DNA of 64,000 nt from Typha latifolia. Lineage: Eukaryota > Streptophyta > Magnoliopsida > Poales > Typhaceae. The notes under the pieces are model-generated. The model saw nothing but the letters and a program-made list of their open reading frames with translations, was not told where the DNA came from and made no database searches. Shown here piece after piece: positions 24,342-39,448 of this stretch. The stretch is taken from contig CM034108.1 of the NCBI GenBank assembly GCA_019914945.1, positions 2,986,001 through 3,050,000 on the forward strand. Direction: 5' to 3'. The stretch's first letter is position 1; each line of letters opens with the position of its first letter. The position numbers and the translations under genes are program-made.

Positions 24342-26105
24342 TGTCATGAACTGGTATTCTACTCAGTGTATCATATCTATGCCTAATAATATCATGCATT
24401 TGTTCTTGTTCTTAATTTGTCTTAAGTTCTTAGTGCATTGCATTATTCCTTCTTACTACTCGAACTACTTCGATTTGATACTTAGAATCAAATCATAGAA
24501 AGGCAGTATATCATAACTTTTTCCAATGCTATATATGTAGGAAAATCCTGCACATTAATAAAATTATTTGTAGTACCTAATGTCAAAGATCTTAATCCGG
24601 CATTCACTTTGACTTCTTCTTTTTGTTGATCTCTATTATTAAGCGACTAAAAATAATAACAACAACGGAGACGACAAACGCTGGCATAAATTTTTAGTTT
24701 CTTTGTGGAAAATAGTTCTTATAGAATCTAGTTATTCACATTAATCATATTTAACAAGATTTTTCTGGCCCAAGTCTAAGACACGGCTAAATTATTTTAT
24801 AGGTCATATTTTATATATTGCCGTATGAAACCTTTAAAATATTAGAATTATCTTTAAAAAAAATTTTGTCTTTCAAAATTTGCCATTATAGTTATTATTT
24901 TGATAGAGAGTTGTAAATTTTAAGGCATTTAATTATTTTTTTTACATCTTTGCTACATTAAATATTAAAGTATTATAATTATTGCTGAATTATTTGAATC
25001 TTTCAAAATATGCCATTATGGACTTATGGTTAGTATTTATTTTAGCACATTCCTAGCATAAAACTCTCACTTCTCTCTCAAAAATAAATAAATAAATAAA
25101 TAAACAAGAAAGAGTTGTAAAAGTTATAGCATTTAAGTTAATAAACTACCTTTTTTTTTCTTTTCTTGAGATTTAGTGTAAAATTTTTGTCACAATTATT
25201 TTTTATAGCAAAAGAAAAAAATTCTTCTCTCAAATCATTTCAAACAATTTGAATAAGGGCAAAATAGTCTTTTTTATAATTTAAATTTAATTTTGATCAT
25301 GCTTAGTAAGATTTAATTAATAGAATAGTATTTGCATAAGAGGTTAATGATTTTAATGATAATTATGATATTTTGGAAAATTTAGTGGCAATATGATATC
25401 AAAGAAAGTTTGAAACTTAATTCTTTGTTTCAAGAAACCAATGTAGTCCATCACTTAACTAAGCTTACATGTGAGCCTCTAATCGCTGTTTAGAATGGAG
25501 TTAACTTAACGTGTGAAATGACTAATCTACCCATGAAATTTGAGATTCCGGAGGATTTGAATTTCTAAGGTATGGTATCTGAAGGATGACTAATTATGGT
25601 GCAAATTATTTAATTAATGATGCATTAAATCTAATCTCGGTGGAGAAACTCTTCACTCTAAATGGATAGTTGATCAAAGCCTCATCCAATTTAATCATCT
25701 CCTTCTATAACCCAACTTGTACTCTGCTTGCAAGATGGTAAAAAACCTTAATTAATTACAATCCAAATAATGCTCGCGTAACACGAATCTTAATTAATGG
25801 TTAAATATTTCGAATTTCCCTCCACTTTCGATAGAGATTAACAATAATTTGACCACGCAAAAATTAAATTGAAAAAAACTCTCTCTCTCTATATATATAT
25901 TTTTTCTCTCTCACAAAGTCCGAGGAAAGTATTAAGCTGGATGTTAATTATCACCTCTAATCCAGATTATCAAAGGATTCAAAATATAGTGGTTGCGTGT
26001 CAATGAAACTAATTACAACACTAGAGATAGTTGTAGTCATTGCTGACCTCTAGCTATTATTATGTTACTATAGGATTCAAGTTAATAAATTATAAATTTT
26101 AGGAT
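24342..26105. other. Gene-free AT-rich spacer
   Basis: Peroxidase 3' flank, then AT-rich DNA. Imperfect internal repeats are built around CTTTCAAAATTTGCCATTAT (near 24870 and 25000), and an AATA run lies near 25080. The stretch 25225-25395 resembles 46230-46420 (shared core CATTTCAAACAATTT then AAAATAGTC), which suggests a dispersed non-coding repeat. No gene seen. Confidence 0.5.
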
Positions 26106-26933
26106 TAATTTGTTACGAATCGGCCTAATTCGATCCACAACGGTTCTGGACTCGATGAAGTACATAACTTCTAAGGGGATCTGTGAATAATCTAACCAAT
26201 GGATCCTCCTGAAGTTTGGATATGTTGTTGCTTTTGGAGAGCTTTCCAATGAATTTAAGATTATAGGATTCGAACGGTTAGATCTCAAGATATCGACCAA
26301 ACAATGACCGAATGCTAATTAAATCCTAGCTTAATAGCCCACCAATGGCTAGATAAATATTAGGTTTCGTTCTTGGTGTGAAGAGAGAGAAGTTGATGTA
26401 GAAGAGGGTGGTTAGAAGCTGGAATAGGCCGACCAAAGACTTGGGCGGTGAAAGAAGGGAGGTGGGAGAGGGTGCTAATGGCTAGAGACAAATAGAAAAG
26501 GAGATAAAGGCGAAAACCAATTTAATTATCATCATAAAACTCCAATTAGGTTTCCTCCACATATTTATAGAGACTCACCCTAAGAACTCTTCAACTAAGT
26601 TAAACAAATCTAAACAACCCTAACAAACCCTAACAAAACCCACACTTTCTCTGCAGTGCGTTCGAATTCGCCCGATCGCATTCGAACCTATAATTTCCGT
26701 TCTTTGTCGATGCAAACATATGCAGGCGTTCGAACGATCGCGCAATTTGCGTTCTCTGTTTTTGCGAACATGTGCAGGCATTTGCACCATATTCGAACGC
26801 AGTCCCTGCGTTCGAACACGCCCCGACAAAAATGATTTTATTGCTTCTAACAAACTCAACTAGATAAATAAGCTCATTTCAATGAACTCAATGCCACGCG
26901 TGGTGCCAATATGGATCAAATCGTATCATAATT
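26106..26933 (-). mobile_element. Solo LTR (LTR2) with 5-bp target-site duplication
   Basis: TAATT occurs at 26106-26110 and 26929-26933. The 818-bp unit between them starts TGTTACGA and ends TCGTATCA, an 8-bp inverted terminus with one mismatch and canonical TG...CA ends. On the minus strand a TATAAATA box (26569-26562) lies downstream of a TTCGAA palindrome array, which orients the LTR as minus. No internal coding region or second LTR is present, so it is a solo LTR left by recombination. Superfamily is unknown. Confidence 0.85.
26661..26816 (-). repeat. Paired TTCGAA palindrome array inside LTR2
   Basis: TTCGAA cores lie at 26661, 26681, 26729, 26792 and 26811, mostly within GCGTTCGAACG-like contexts. 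The two pairs are spaced 20 and 19 bp, and the groups repeat about every 63-68 bp. One expected partner near 26750 looks degraded (GCGTTC only). The array is about 90-255 bp upstream of the TATA box on the minus strand. Confidence 0.85.
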
Positions 26934-28534
26934 ATACTAAAATATTATAAACTATCACCATTTTCACATACCTTAGTTAAATAATTTTTGTACGCTAATG
27001 TTATGCTTTGGAGGGGAAAAGAAGAGAATTTTTTTTTAGTTTATGGAAATATTATTATCTTCTCACATAGTATTTTAATTTTTACATTTTTTTTGGCCCA
27101 TGCCGTTAGAGAGTAAGATATCTTTAATAATTTAGAAAGTTAGTTTAGAAAATTTATAATTATTCCTAAATTTTATTCTTACCCGGTAAATAAAATAAAT
27201 AAAAAAATTATAGGTTACATAACACAAGGAATAATAATATAAAATTTGTAAATAACAAAAAATAATATTATTTTGAAATTAATAAAATACAAATAGTATC
27301 GTACATTCTTCACTGTATTAGAAATAAAAATCCTCACTTTGTATTATTTACAAATTAAAAAAAAGAGGTCAAAAGTTTTTTTTTTATTGCCAAGGCGTGT
27401 GGATGTCACACGCCTTGGCATCACATTAATAAGAATTTATTATTTCTTTACTTTCGTCGGTGCATTATATTATATATATATTTATATTTTTTTCTAAACA
27501 CTTTTAGTCCACCACGTACAAATGCCGTGCTACAATTAGCTGTAAATTTTCAATAGGTTTTTCTTGGTCAGACTTTCTATGTTTACTTTATACTTATTTA
27601 GTCCTACTAGATAAGGAGATCAAGATCCTAATTACGATTATTATTCAAGTATAATTTCATATGCACTTTTTTTGGGTACATATTAACTTAAGAAATTATA
27701 AAAAAATCCCTCGTCTCTCAAACGACCATTTTATTCTCAACTTTTATATCTTTATATTTTCTAAAATAAGAGTAAATGGTTTATATAGACTCTAAAATTA
27801 ATCACCCAATATTAGCATGTTATGTTTTCCATAGTTCTACTAATGATTAACTTAGATTGTATGATTAACCCATAAGTTATGAGCTCCGAAAAAAAAAGTT
27901 TTATTTTAAAAAAAATATAATATTAATATTATAAAATTTTAATCTATGCTGATGTATTGACATCTAAAATAATAAAATTGAAAAAGTAAACCAGGGGCTC
28001 CTCATGTCAGACGGCACGCAGCACTTTTGTTTATAAAATAATCGATGTTCCATGTTGTCATTCTCTAGACTCTTTCTCCCTTCTATAAGAGAAATGCTTT
28101 TAAATTGTTGCCATGGTCTACAAGACTACAAGGGGGATGAATCAAGATCGACCCAAAGTTCTTTTTATTATTTAAAGTTTCGATCTAAGTTTGATATATA
28201 AAATGCGTGTGGCGTCCACATATTGAAAATTAAATAATGTTTGCTTGTGGCTGAAATGCCTTCACTGTTACTATGTAATGCAAGTTATCGTCATTGCTCA
28301 CCTCTACTACGATTAATGTAATATATTTTAGGCTCACCCAGTGTCATTGGCACGTACAGGATTAGCTTTGAGATCCTTATCTCTAATGATATCCCTAATT
28401 AGCACATAATAAGGAGAAACTAACTTTATTTTTCATCGTATTTAATTAAAATACGGCTCAAATATGAAGATATTCGTTTGAGATAAATTTTTTTTTCTAA
28501 CATATTAAAAATATTACAGATGAAATTTTAGAAA

Positions 28535-28578
<44 letters not shown>

Positions 28579-28820
28579 TGGAACCTGAGACGTACACATT
28601 GAAGTTTCCTGTGGGTATGAGTTGATTGACCGTGTCAAAAACACCAGAAATTAATTAATAAAATTGCAAGCAGGCAAAGCCAGCTGCACCAATTGAGCCT
28701 TGCCTGGATACTTCCTACTTAGAACTAAAGAGGCTTTAACTTTCCGTACTCGGGTGGGGGTTCGCTCCACCACCTTCAATTCCAAACCTTCCACTTTATT
28801 TCCACATCCTTTTCTTCCTC
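26934..28820. other. Gene-free spacer upstream of the MGNC gene
   Basis: AT-rich, with a perfect 14-bp hairpin at 27388-27420 and a TA microsatellite at 28539-28571. No coding region supported. Confidence 0.5.
27388..27420. repeat. Perfect 14-bp inverted repeat with 5-nt loop
   Basis: Left arm TGCCAAGGCGTGTG (27388-27401), loop GATGT, right arm CACACGCCTTGGCA (27407-27420). It is GC-rich in an AT-rich desert and preceded by a T run. It could be a repeat relic or a structured transcript; no flanking gene explains it. Confidence 0.85.
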
Positions 28821-28823
28821 TCC

Positions 28824-28832
28824 TATATATAT
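28824..28832 (+). promoter_or_regulatory. Candidate TATA box of the MGNC gene
   Basis: TATATATA about 120 bp upstream of ATG 28952, followed by a CT-rich leader. Position is plausible for a plant promoter with a roughly 90-bp 5'UTR. Confidence 0.5.
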
Positions 28833-28951
28833 AGACCTATCACTTCTTCTCTCTTACATGCAGCAGAGATTAATTTCCTCCTATACTTTAGTCTTCTCTC
28901 CCTACTACTACGACTACTACTCGTTAGTTCCTGAAGAATATATCTATATAT

Positions 28952-29272
28952 ATGGGAAATTGTCTGGAGCACCAGCGGGGGGCGACGTGGGTCGACGACG
29001 ACGAGGACTACGGCGGCGGCGATGACTGGGGCAGCGAGGAGCCGGCGAGGTCCGGGGCCGGCAAGGAGAATAAGTATTTCGAGGGTTCGAGTACAGTTAA
29101 GATAAGGATTACGAAGAAGGAGTTGAATATGTTATTAGAGAAGGCGAATAAGGGGAAGTTATCCACCCAGGATGTCGTTGAGAAGCTTGTGAGAATGGGG
29201 AGTGTGAGTTTGGAGCATCAGGAGAGGCATTGGAGGCCAACACTGCAGAGCATACCTGAGGTAGCTGAATAG
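28952..29272 (+). CDS. Small plant MGNC protein of unknown function, predicted N-myristoylated
   Basis: Single exon, 106 aa. It begins MGNC, a good N-myristoylation signal with a neighbouring Cys that could be palmitoylated, so attachment to the plasma membrane is likely. An acidic Gly-rich linker follows (residues 15-35), then a compact conserved part: TVKIRITKKELNMLLEKA, DVVEKLVRMG and the ending RHWRPTLQSIPEV. I recognise this layout from small plant-only proteins without a known role, but cannot name a domain with certainty. The GC-rich 5' part and intact frame support a real gene. It stands alone, with more than 4 kb of gene-free DNA on either side. Confidence 0.8.
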   Translation: MGNCLEHQRGATWVDDDEDYGGGDDWGSEEPARSGAGKENKYFEGSSTVKIRITKKELNMLLEKANKGKLSTQDVVEKLVRMGSVSLEHQERHWRPTLQSIPEVAE

Positions 29273-30746
29273 GTGGTTTTAGTTCTAATGTTAATTTACA
29301 CCATTTTGTAAGTAGAAAGTAGAGAAGTTTATTGGTAGTTTTGATCCGTATGTAATATATTAGGTGGTGTAAGTTTTGATTCATTCATGATTTGCGTGTC
29401 TAGTTGGTGAAATTTTAAATTTGGTCTTTTCAAATTTATAAGTTCTTCCTACTTTCCTCTAGATTTATTTAGGTAAGCTGCAAAATTTTATTCAATTCAT
29501 TAAGATTGTCTAATATACAATATGAGAGGGAAATAAGGCGATCCCCATTTAATTACAATAGAGAATAACACCGTGACAAAAATAAGGTAATAAGTCGAAA
29601 GAGCACAAACAAGTAACAACATGATGTACAACCATAAAGATTTCAAAAGAAAAAAAAAAACTACCAAAAAAGGCTCTTTTGTGATGCCATATTACTTAGA
29701 TTAATTTTAGGGTAAGCTGCAGAGTTTTATTCAATTCATTAATATGTCTAATACATAATATAAGAGAGATAGAATGACGACTCTTTGATATAAACTTTAT
29801 ACTTAGTTATAACATAGAATAGCACTATAATATAAATAAGATAGCAAGCTAATAAAAATAAATAAATAATAATATAAATGATAGTTACGGAGATTTTGTA
29901 GGAGCAAATTGTCTAAATTAAGCGTAGGGTTTCGTTGCGATGCGGCAATTAAAACCACAACCCTATAGATGCTCTTTTTGGATGTTAATTATAAATGTAA
30001 TCTAATAAATACTAGTAGAAAATATTGTGTCCAATGCCTAGTGGATCGAAAATGACCATTAATAAAGCTACCTCAGGAGGTTTAATTCAAAGATTATGAG
30101 CTATGTCAGAAGAATATTTTAGCACTAAAAGACTGAGAAAATTGTCTCCCGGATGAGAATTATTTACTTCTTTCTAGAACCCCAACCTGCAATGTAGCTT
30201 CTTGCAAAATGGTATATTTTGATGTCACTGAATCAGAATTGATTGAAATAACACAATGCTTATGCAACAAAAAAAATATCTAATAATGACGGTAAATAAT
30301 CTATCTATCTATCTCTCTATCCATCCCTTTTGTTTTCTTTCAAGTTTCAACGAAGGATGTAAGCAAGCAGTGTTGATCACTTAAAAAGTCCCCATATGAC
30401 CTTATATGTAACGATTTTTTTATATACATCCCTCTTCTGTAGAAGATAATCTTTGTATTAATGCTTCAAAACCGTAAAAGTTACTACCACTCTCACTAAA
30501 CTGGATGATTATTATTACAGATAATTTTATTTTTACTCTCTAAACTATTCATATATTTTACAATGATCCTATGAACTTTTTTTGATACATAATGATTATA
30601 TGAACTATCAGAAATATTTTATTAAAACCCTTTCATTAATTAAGAGGTCATTATATACTACAAAAATTTAGAGAGTTATTATGTACTAAAAATAGTACAG
30701 AGAGCTATTGTAGAAAAGGGTGAAAATTTAGGAGGTAAAAAGAGAA

Positions 30747-30785
<39 letters not shown>

Positions 30786-33204
30786 CATTATGCTTATAGT
30801 TATTCTTAGACTAAATAATGAGTTGTACACTTTGTTACATGCTAGATCTAAAACGATTCGCTCGTAGGTGGTAAATTAACAAGTTAGAGTTTTTTTAGCT
30901 CGACTTTGAGTGAATTTGAAGATTGGAATAAGAGGTTATGGACAAAAGGTGAGAGAATGTTGAAAAAATTAGGACTAAAATGAATTATTGGACCGTAAGG
31001 GTGATAGTGAAGGTTAATCGTAAGGGTGATGACTCATGGAGGAAAATGATGGCTAAATTTGAAAGCTTAGACGAGTTTTAAGATTAATATCTACTCCTAA
31101 ACTTATCTTTTTTTAATTTAAAATAAAAAATAATAAGAAAAATCAATTAACTGAATTAAACTCGATTCAACTTACCTGATTCACGTAATCAAATCATAGC
31201 ACACTTTTAGCCGACAACATCCACTAACAACTTTCTCGTCTACGAGCATCTCCAATCAAAGGCTCTAAATATGGAGCCAATATGAAGCCAAGAGCCCGAT
31301 GCACTCCAACGCACTAGGCTCCATATTTATTAAAATAATAATATAATATATTAATTATTTTAAATTACTTAATAGGTCCTCTTAATGTTATTATTTTTTA
31401 ATAAAAAATATATATGGTTAAAAAACTCTCATCGAGATCTTTAAAATAAGACTAATATCCAATAGTTTCAGAAGTAATTTTAAATTACAAATTTTTTAAT
31501 TAAACGCATCGAAATTATATTACACCAAAATGAATATTGCTTCTTCTATAAATTTCATATCTTTTTTTTTTGAAAGAAAGCACGTTCATATCTGATATAT
31601 TTTAATATTTAATATTTATATTGAAAAATAATTTTGAGTAATTATATTTTAGAACACATTAATTTTAAATAATTAATAAATATATTTATTTTATAAATAA
31701 TAAAATATTGTACTCATTTTTATAAATAATAAAAATTTTAAAATTTAAATTAACTTAAAAATAATTTAATATTAGACTCATTTTAAAGGTCTCGATGAGA
31801 CATTTCTAATGGTACTATTTTTGTAAAAAAATTATGAGTGACATTAATTATATACTCAGTTTAACTAACTAGATTATTTAATAAAGCATACAGATAAAAT
31901 TGGAGTCTGGCTCCATTTTTCTGGTGGGACTCTATTTGAGTTTCTAATCATATATTAATAATAAAGTGCTAATTCTGGCACATAGCATAGTGTTGATGCT
32001 CCTATCTTCCTTTCAATTCCATTGGTAACTAAAAGTGCAACAATCGAATAAGACTTTATTCTGAGTACTTGGACAAATAATAGAAATACCACAACAATGA
32101 GCACAAATTAGTCCTCGTTAACGACAATTCTATATTCAAGTGACACAGGAATTGTGCCGTGATTCTTCTTGACCTTATTTTCTTTAATGAATTTGTTGCT
32201 AGCTCTGATCTAAGCCCAAAGACTTTTTTTTTATAATTAATTAGTGGTCTTAAATTTTGACATCGTACTTGCGACAAAATCATATTCTGTGGGCATAATA
32301 GTCGTTTAGATCAAAATACCACTGGATTCCACGTAGGCTAATTTGTATTGATAATTGATTGAGCTTTATTTGGACTCTCTTGAATTAACTATAATACTTT
32401 TGTTAATTCTTACTTTTTTATTGACACAAATTTGACCCAAATACAAACAAAATTTAGCTTACACGGGACGTATTGGATTAAAAAAAATGAGTTTATTGAC
32501 ATAATCCTCTTTGTGTACTTCGGTTTCAATGCCTTGTTTATAAGTAGCACACTCTGTGGATTTGCTTTGATTGTGGAATAAAAGGAGCTCAAAATTTTAT
32601 TTTAATATAATAAATTTACTTATTTAAATTATTACACAAAGAAGTAAATAAAAATTAGTTTTAGTGTGATTATTATGATAATAAAAAATAAAGTAAAATA
32701 AGTTTAGTACCATATCAACTATTTAAAAAATATTAGTACAGTAGATAAGAACTTATTAGGTCTTTAGGCTTTAAATGGTATTCTTATTTTGGGATGAAAG
32801 CATGGTACGTAAATCTACTCAAATACGCATATCACCCGCTTCAATTCAATTCTAAGTTATTAAAATTAATTTTTTTTACCCACTATGATTTCAGTTTTTG
32901 GTAGTTAATTTTAGTTATATCTAAACAGATACTTTTATCTCGCTGCTGATTCAATTTGTTTATGAGAATAAATACTAATTATTTCCAATCGAAATAATGC
33001 ATCTCTCTCTCTTTCTCTCTTATTATTTTTTTCCTTCTCTTTAGGAAATTACATGGTGCAAAAATTTTATAGACCTAGTTTTGTGTTTCTTTTTACCACC
33101 TTAATTTGATAGAAAGATTAGTTCGCTAAGGATTGTTATCTCTTGCCGTCTTCTGTATCTTTTTACCCCACCTTAATTACGTTTTTTATTTCCTTAGTTG
33201 GCTT

Positions 33205-33238
<34 letters not shown>

Positions 33239-34448
33239 TAAAATAATTTAATAATATTTGCCCCATATTTGAAAATTGAGACAATCTTTTAATTACACTC
33301 GACATTTTAGTAATTTTATAATTAACACCCCTGTGATGAGCCATTGTAATCCGGCTCTTTATTATTTAGGTAATTTTAGGTAGGACGTTACATAAATATC
33401 CTTGACCCAACACTAATGAAGTTTACTTAAAGCCACCGAGAAAATTATTTTTAAGAAACTTTGGATTTTGGATGGTACTTTATACGTCAGTATTTCATAA
33501 GTTGAGGAAAATGGGGAGGGAAAATAGAAAACAAGAATATTTTAGATACCATGAATTTTATTTTTGATTCTTAAAATATATTCACATTTACTATATACTC
33601 TATGACAAACTATTTACCAAACTCTTACAACTCTACCGCTTAAATAGTCATTTAGTTTCGCTAAATATATCGTTCTTAGAGGAAATGATTCATAGAGTCA
33701 ATTTCTCAATCAATAATTTTTATTACTTTATAACAGATACCATTAGTCTTTTGACATATCTTTAAATTTAGTATGCATTTTTCTTTTTTTTTCGCAATAG
33801 AACAAGACTAACATCTTGCCCTTACATATCCTCAAATTGATATATTTAAGCTCATCATTTTATTTGTGTTTACTTTCAATAACTACGTAGAAAATCTAGT
33901 CAAAAAGACATTCTCTTTCTCATCTTATTTCATAATAACAAGCTATCTTGGGCGAGAAAAATAGCTTATTTCTAACAAGAACAACTCCTTCATGTTAGGA
34001 TTCTCTTATTAATATATATTGCTATAAATCTCTGGAAGTGATTTATTAAGTCCTTCTCTGAAACAATAATTTACATAACTAGCAGGCCCTTATATAATAA
34101 CAATAACAGTCAGTATTAGTTTGATAAATAATCTAAAAACTATAGCAAACTAAATTTTTTTGAATTGAGAATAGTCGATCGGTTGATACCTCCACTTTTA
34201 TCCATAACAAAATATTCCGGTTGGGATACCATTTTTGTTAGAGAATGTTTATTTTAAATTAGTTTAGGATGTCGTATGAAATCATACAAATAAAAAAAAA
34301 AGTTCAAAATCAAAATAAAACGGGTGTCATTAATCCAAGCCACACTTCATTAGAAATTAATCAAATATAACACCTTATTTCATACAGAAAACAATAACTC
34401 ACTCAGCTTACAAAGATCACTCGGATGACTACTAAATCTTTAAATCAA
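29273..34448. other. 5-kb gene-free AT-rich spacer
   Basis: No coding region is supported. Contents: a TTA microsatellite (30749-30785), a foldback repeat (31242-31960), a TA run (about 33207-33234) and CT-rich patches. Short open frames on either strand show no motif. Confidence 0.6.
31242..31960. mobile_element. Foldback/MITE-like element with long inverted arms
   Basis: Arms 31427-31458 and 31769-31800 are inverted copies matching at 29 of 32 positions (TCTCATCGAGATCTTTAAAA on the left). Outer parts also mirror each other: GGCTCCAT followed by GA-CTC-like sequence on both sides. There is no coding capacity. The right half (ACATTTCTAATGGTACTATTTTTG, then AATTATATACTCAG, written in two parts) recurs in degraded form in the MES spacers near 54690, 55510 and 63070. 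Target-site duplication and exact ends were not found. Confidence 0.55.
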
Positions 34449-36238
<1,790 letters not shown>

Positions 36239-36299
36239 AGTTATCCTGTGCGTGTTTCAAATTGATGACTTGACCATAATCTCATGCCTAATGGACTAC

Positions 36300-36306
36300 T
36301 TTTATA
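36300..36306 (-). promoter_or_regulatory. TATA box of peroxidase 2
   Basis: TATAAAA on the minus strand about 60 bp upstream of ATG 36238, the usual spacing for a short plant 5'UTR. Confidence 0.6.
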
Positions 36307-36309
36307 CAT

Positions 36310-38054
36310 GAGCCTCAAGCTAAACGTAGTTGGTTTTGGCCATGTTTTCGTTATTGCTATGTCAAAATAATTAGCATCAATATGATGCTTCCTAATACTT
36401 TGTCTTGTAGCTTGATAGGAACTTCATTAATTAGTTGTCTATTCGAGAATAGAAGTTCTTAAGAAAATAGATTTCCTAATTAGACTACTCTCCAAGCACT
36501 ATATATAACATCTTTACTTTAATAATAATATGAATATATGTAAGAAAAGTAAACTGACTAATCTTGGTTTTCATATCTAATGGATAGGTTTGGTCGGATT
36601 GGCTCGAACATCATATTAACTCCACCATCTTTGATATCTCCATCCTAATCCAACCTTATCATAGCAATAATTTTGGTTAAAAATAGTGCAAATCACATTA
36701 ATATTCATAGAACGAATATAATATGCTCACATATATAAAGGTTATCTAAGGAAGGTAAGATTCATGATCTTATCTAAAGGGACATGCTTCAAATGCATAA
36801 CATTATTTTAGGGAAACTTGAAATGTGTCACTATATAATAGTGGGCATCATATGGGGGTTTATCTTAATTAATGTTTGAACACTAGTGTGGCTGCCACAC
36901 GAGATCGAGATGGATCACATCTCGAAGTTGAGATTAGAGACATATGCGAGTGGGAATCTTTATTTTTGAATTTGAATTGGATTTAATTTACTCCTTTAGA
37001 TTGGCATCATGCCTCTTTTCTGTAACATTTCTTAATGCTTAACAAGTATTTGGTCTGGAAGTTTCTAAGCAATTCAATATAATAAGGAAATCCGTTGTAT
37101 AAATAAATAATAAATAGATAAAGTAACTGTGCAAGGACTCGGAATATATATAAACTAATTGGACTAATAATGACCAACAAGTTGCTCGGTTGTTAAAATG
37201 TCACTTGTATGTGAATATAAAAAATTATTTCGTTACATACATCAACGCCAAATATTTTAGAATAATTGATTTGGTCTTTTAGCCTGCATCATTGTCTTGT
37301 TGGAGGTATTTTTAGGAGCATATTGTGCTACTTGGACACTGGCTTTTTAGATGCTTATGGGTTAATTAAACATCCAATGAGCCTGTAAAATTAGTATGTT
37401 ATGTGGGTTAAATAAACATCCTCATAACTTTGTTCTACTAATAATTCAATTTAACAGTTTACAAGGAGGATATTTCTCTAAATGTAACTCCATAACGTGT
37501 ATATAGGGTTCCTAAATCGCTAAATACTTATACAGTTAGGATTCGAACTCAAACACTATCATATAATATGAGCCTCTTTAACCAATCAAGCTCTATCCCG
37601 TTGGCAATTAAGGCTGGATTAACGCACCGAATTAAGGGAATCATTAGAGTTTTCTCATTACTTAATTGTGCCATTTAGAACCTTATGGGGGTAATTGAAA
37701 ATTATGAATTGCAAAGTCAATGCTTTGATCATGTTAGACTATTGGATTTAAGGTCAAGAACTTGAAATTATTCCCATATAGGAAGGCCACCAATATAAAT
37801 ATTTTACATGGATATGAGCACTAAATTTGTGGATACAGCTCATTGAACTCATCCGATCTAGATGCCATTCACACTCTAATTGATGACTTTTTCAAGCAAT
37901 TACAAGTGTGGGTCAAAATTAAAACTTAGTATTCTTGGTCCCCAGATTGACTTGAACTACTTGGCTTTTTTTGCATATTGACACAAGTAAAGTATTGCAT
38001 TACTAGTAGACAAGAAGATTGAGGTCAGACATGAGCAGAAGATGAATATTGTAA

Positions 38055-38094
<40 letters not shown>

Positions 38095-39448
38095 TGACAT
38101 TAATACACTCATGTCGGCATGAACTGATACAGCCGACGTTGGGTGCGTAGTCTAACATGAAGCACAGAGGAGATGTGTAACTGCAAAATTAATAAGGTAA
38201 ACTAAAAATTAACCCTCATGATTAATCTAAAATTAAAACAATATTTATCAAAAACACCGTGCATTTTGTATTTATCATCATTCACGCCCTGCTATAGTTT
38301 TATCCTAAAATCAGCTAATGAAATAGAAAATATTTTGTTATTTTTAAAATTTTTAAAATATGATATCTATAATACCTCTCATTTGACTTTAAGATTTAAT
38401 TCTGTATTTATTTTTAACTTAATCTAACAAATTTATTATAAGAAAACTAGATTGCAAAATATTTTTGAGGTAGTTTAATCAAAACACAGAATTTGAATAA
38501 TAAGTATGAAAGTATCTACATAGTAGGATGTGAATGATAATAAAAAAAAACAATAAATTTTCCTCAAAATTAAATTAACTTTATAAACTTTTATTTATAT
38601 CACTTTGGTACCTGGTCTAAACTAATATGAAAAGTTGAATGGCTATTAAAGAAACCATCTAATTGCTATAATTCTTCTATTATATTAATTATCTCATTGA
38701 TTGAGTAACTATGGATCTTCTATCTATATTTTTAAGATAATATTATTTGAAGGACAGTATAATAGTATATGATAACTAGGATGTGAGGCTTATAATCTCA
38801 AGAGGAAATATAAGATGAAGAATATCATTTTAAAGAATGAAATATGACGAGTAAATATAATGAAATAAAAAAGTCAAATGGCCAAGAAAAATTCAAAATC
38901 TTTTTAACTTTTTTCTGTTAAATTTGGATAATAGTTTAAATTTAGGCATAACCACATGAGAATAATTTATAATTTATCCAAACTAATAACATGGTTCAGA
39001 AAGCCATCATGCTGAAAGTTATATATCAAATCCAAGTACCCATAAAACATAAAGAAAGAGAAGAAAAGATCGCACCTGTTAAAATATAAGGAAGAAAAGG
39101 ACACTTCAACGATAGGGAAGAAAGGATTCTAGCTTATTTATATTACAATATGAGATCCCACAGAGTATAGCCTCTGTAATTCTTTTTTACGTTCTAATGA
39201 GCCAATATATCATACACCACAGTAACCTCATTACAGCACTGTTTACAAAAAAAGAAGAAGAAATAGTCGACTCCCATGTGATATACAATATGAGAAATTA
39301 AGGGTTGATCTATGATAGTAAGTCTGCAATACATAAGATTAGTGCTTGTTCCAATGTGATCATGGTTCCAAGTTCAGTTGTGACTCAGTTTCCTTGTGTT
39401 GTCCATGAGGAAGAATACATAGCATACAGGACCTACAGATCGATGATT
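36310..39448. other. Gene-free spacer between peroxidase 2 and the PPDK regulatory protein
   Basis: AT-rich with a TA run at 38055-38092 and a tRNA-promoter-like pair of boxes at 37539-37595 (minus strand). No coding region supported. Confidence 0.5.
37539..37595 (-). other. tRNA-like A/B box pair, possible SINE head
   Basis: Minus strand: TAGAGCTTGATTGG (A-box-like, 37595-37582), then GTTCGAATCC (a perfect B-box core, 37548-37539) about 35 bp further. There is no tRNA cloverleaf, so it is not a tRNA gene. A tRNA-derived SINE remnant is possible; no poly(A) or target duplication was identified. Confidence 0.3.

Noticed and set aside
26620..26859. 79-codon minus-strand frame in the LTR2 palindrome array
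   Set aside because: Same artefact: it falls wholly inside the solo LTR.
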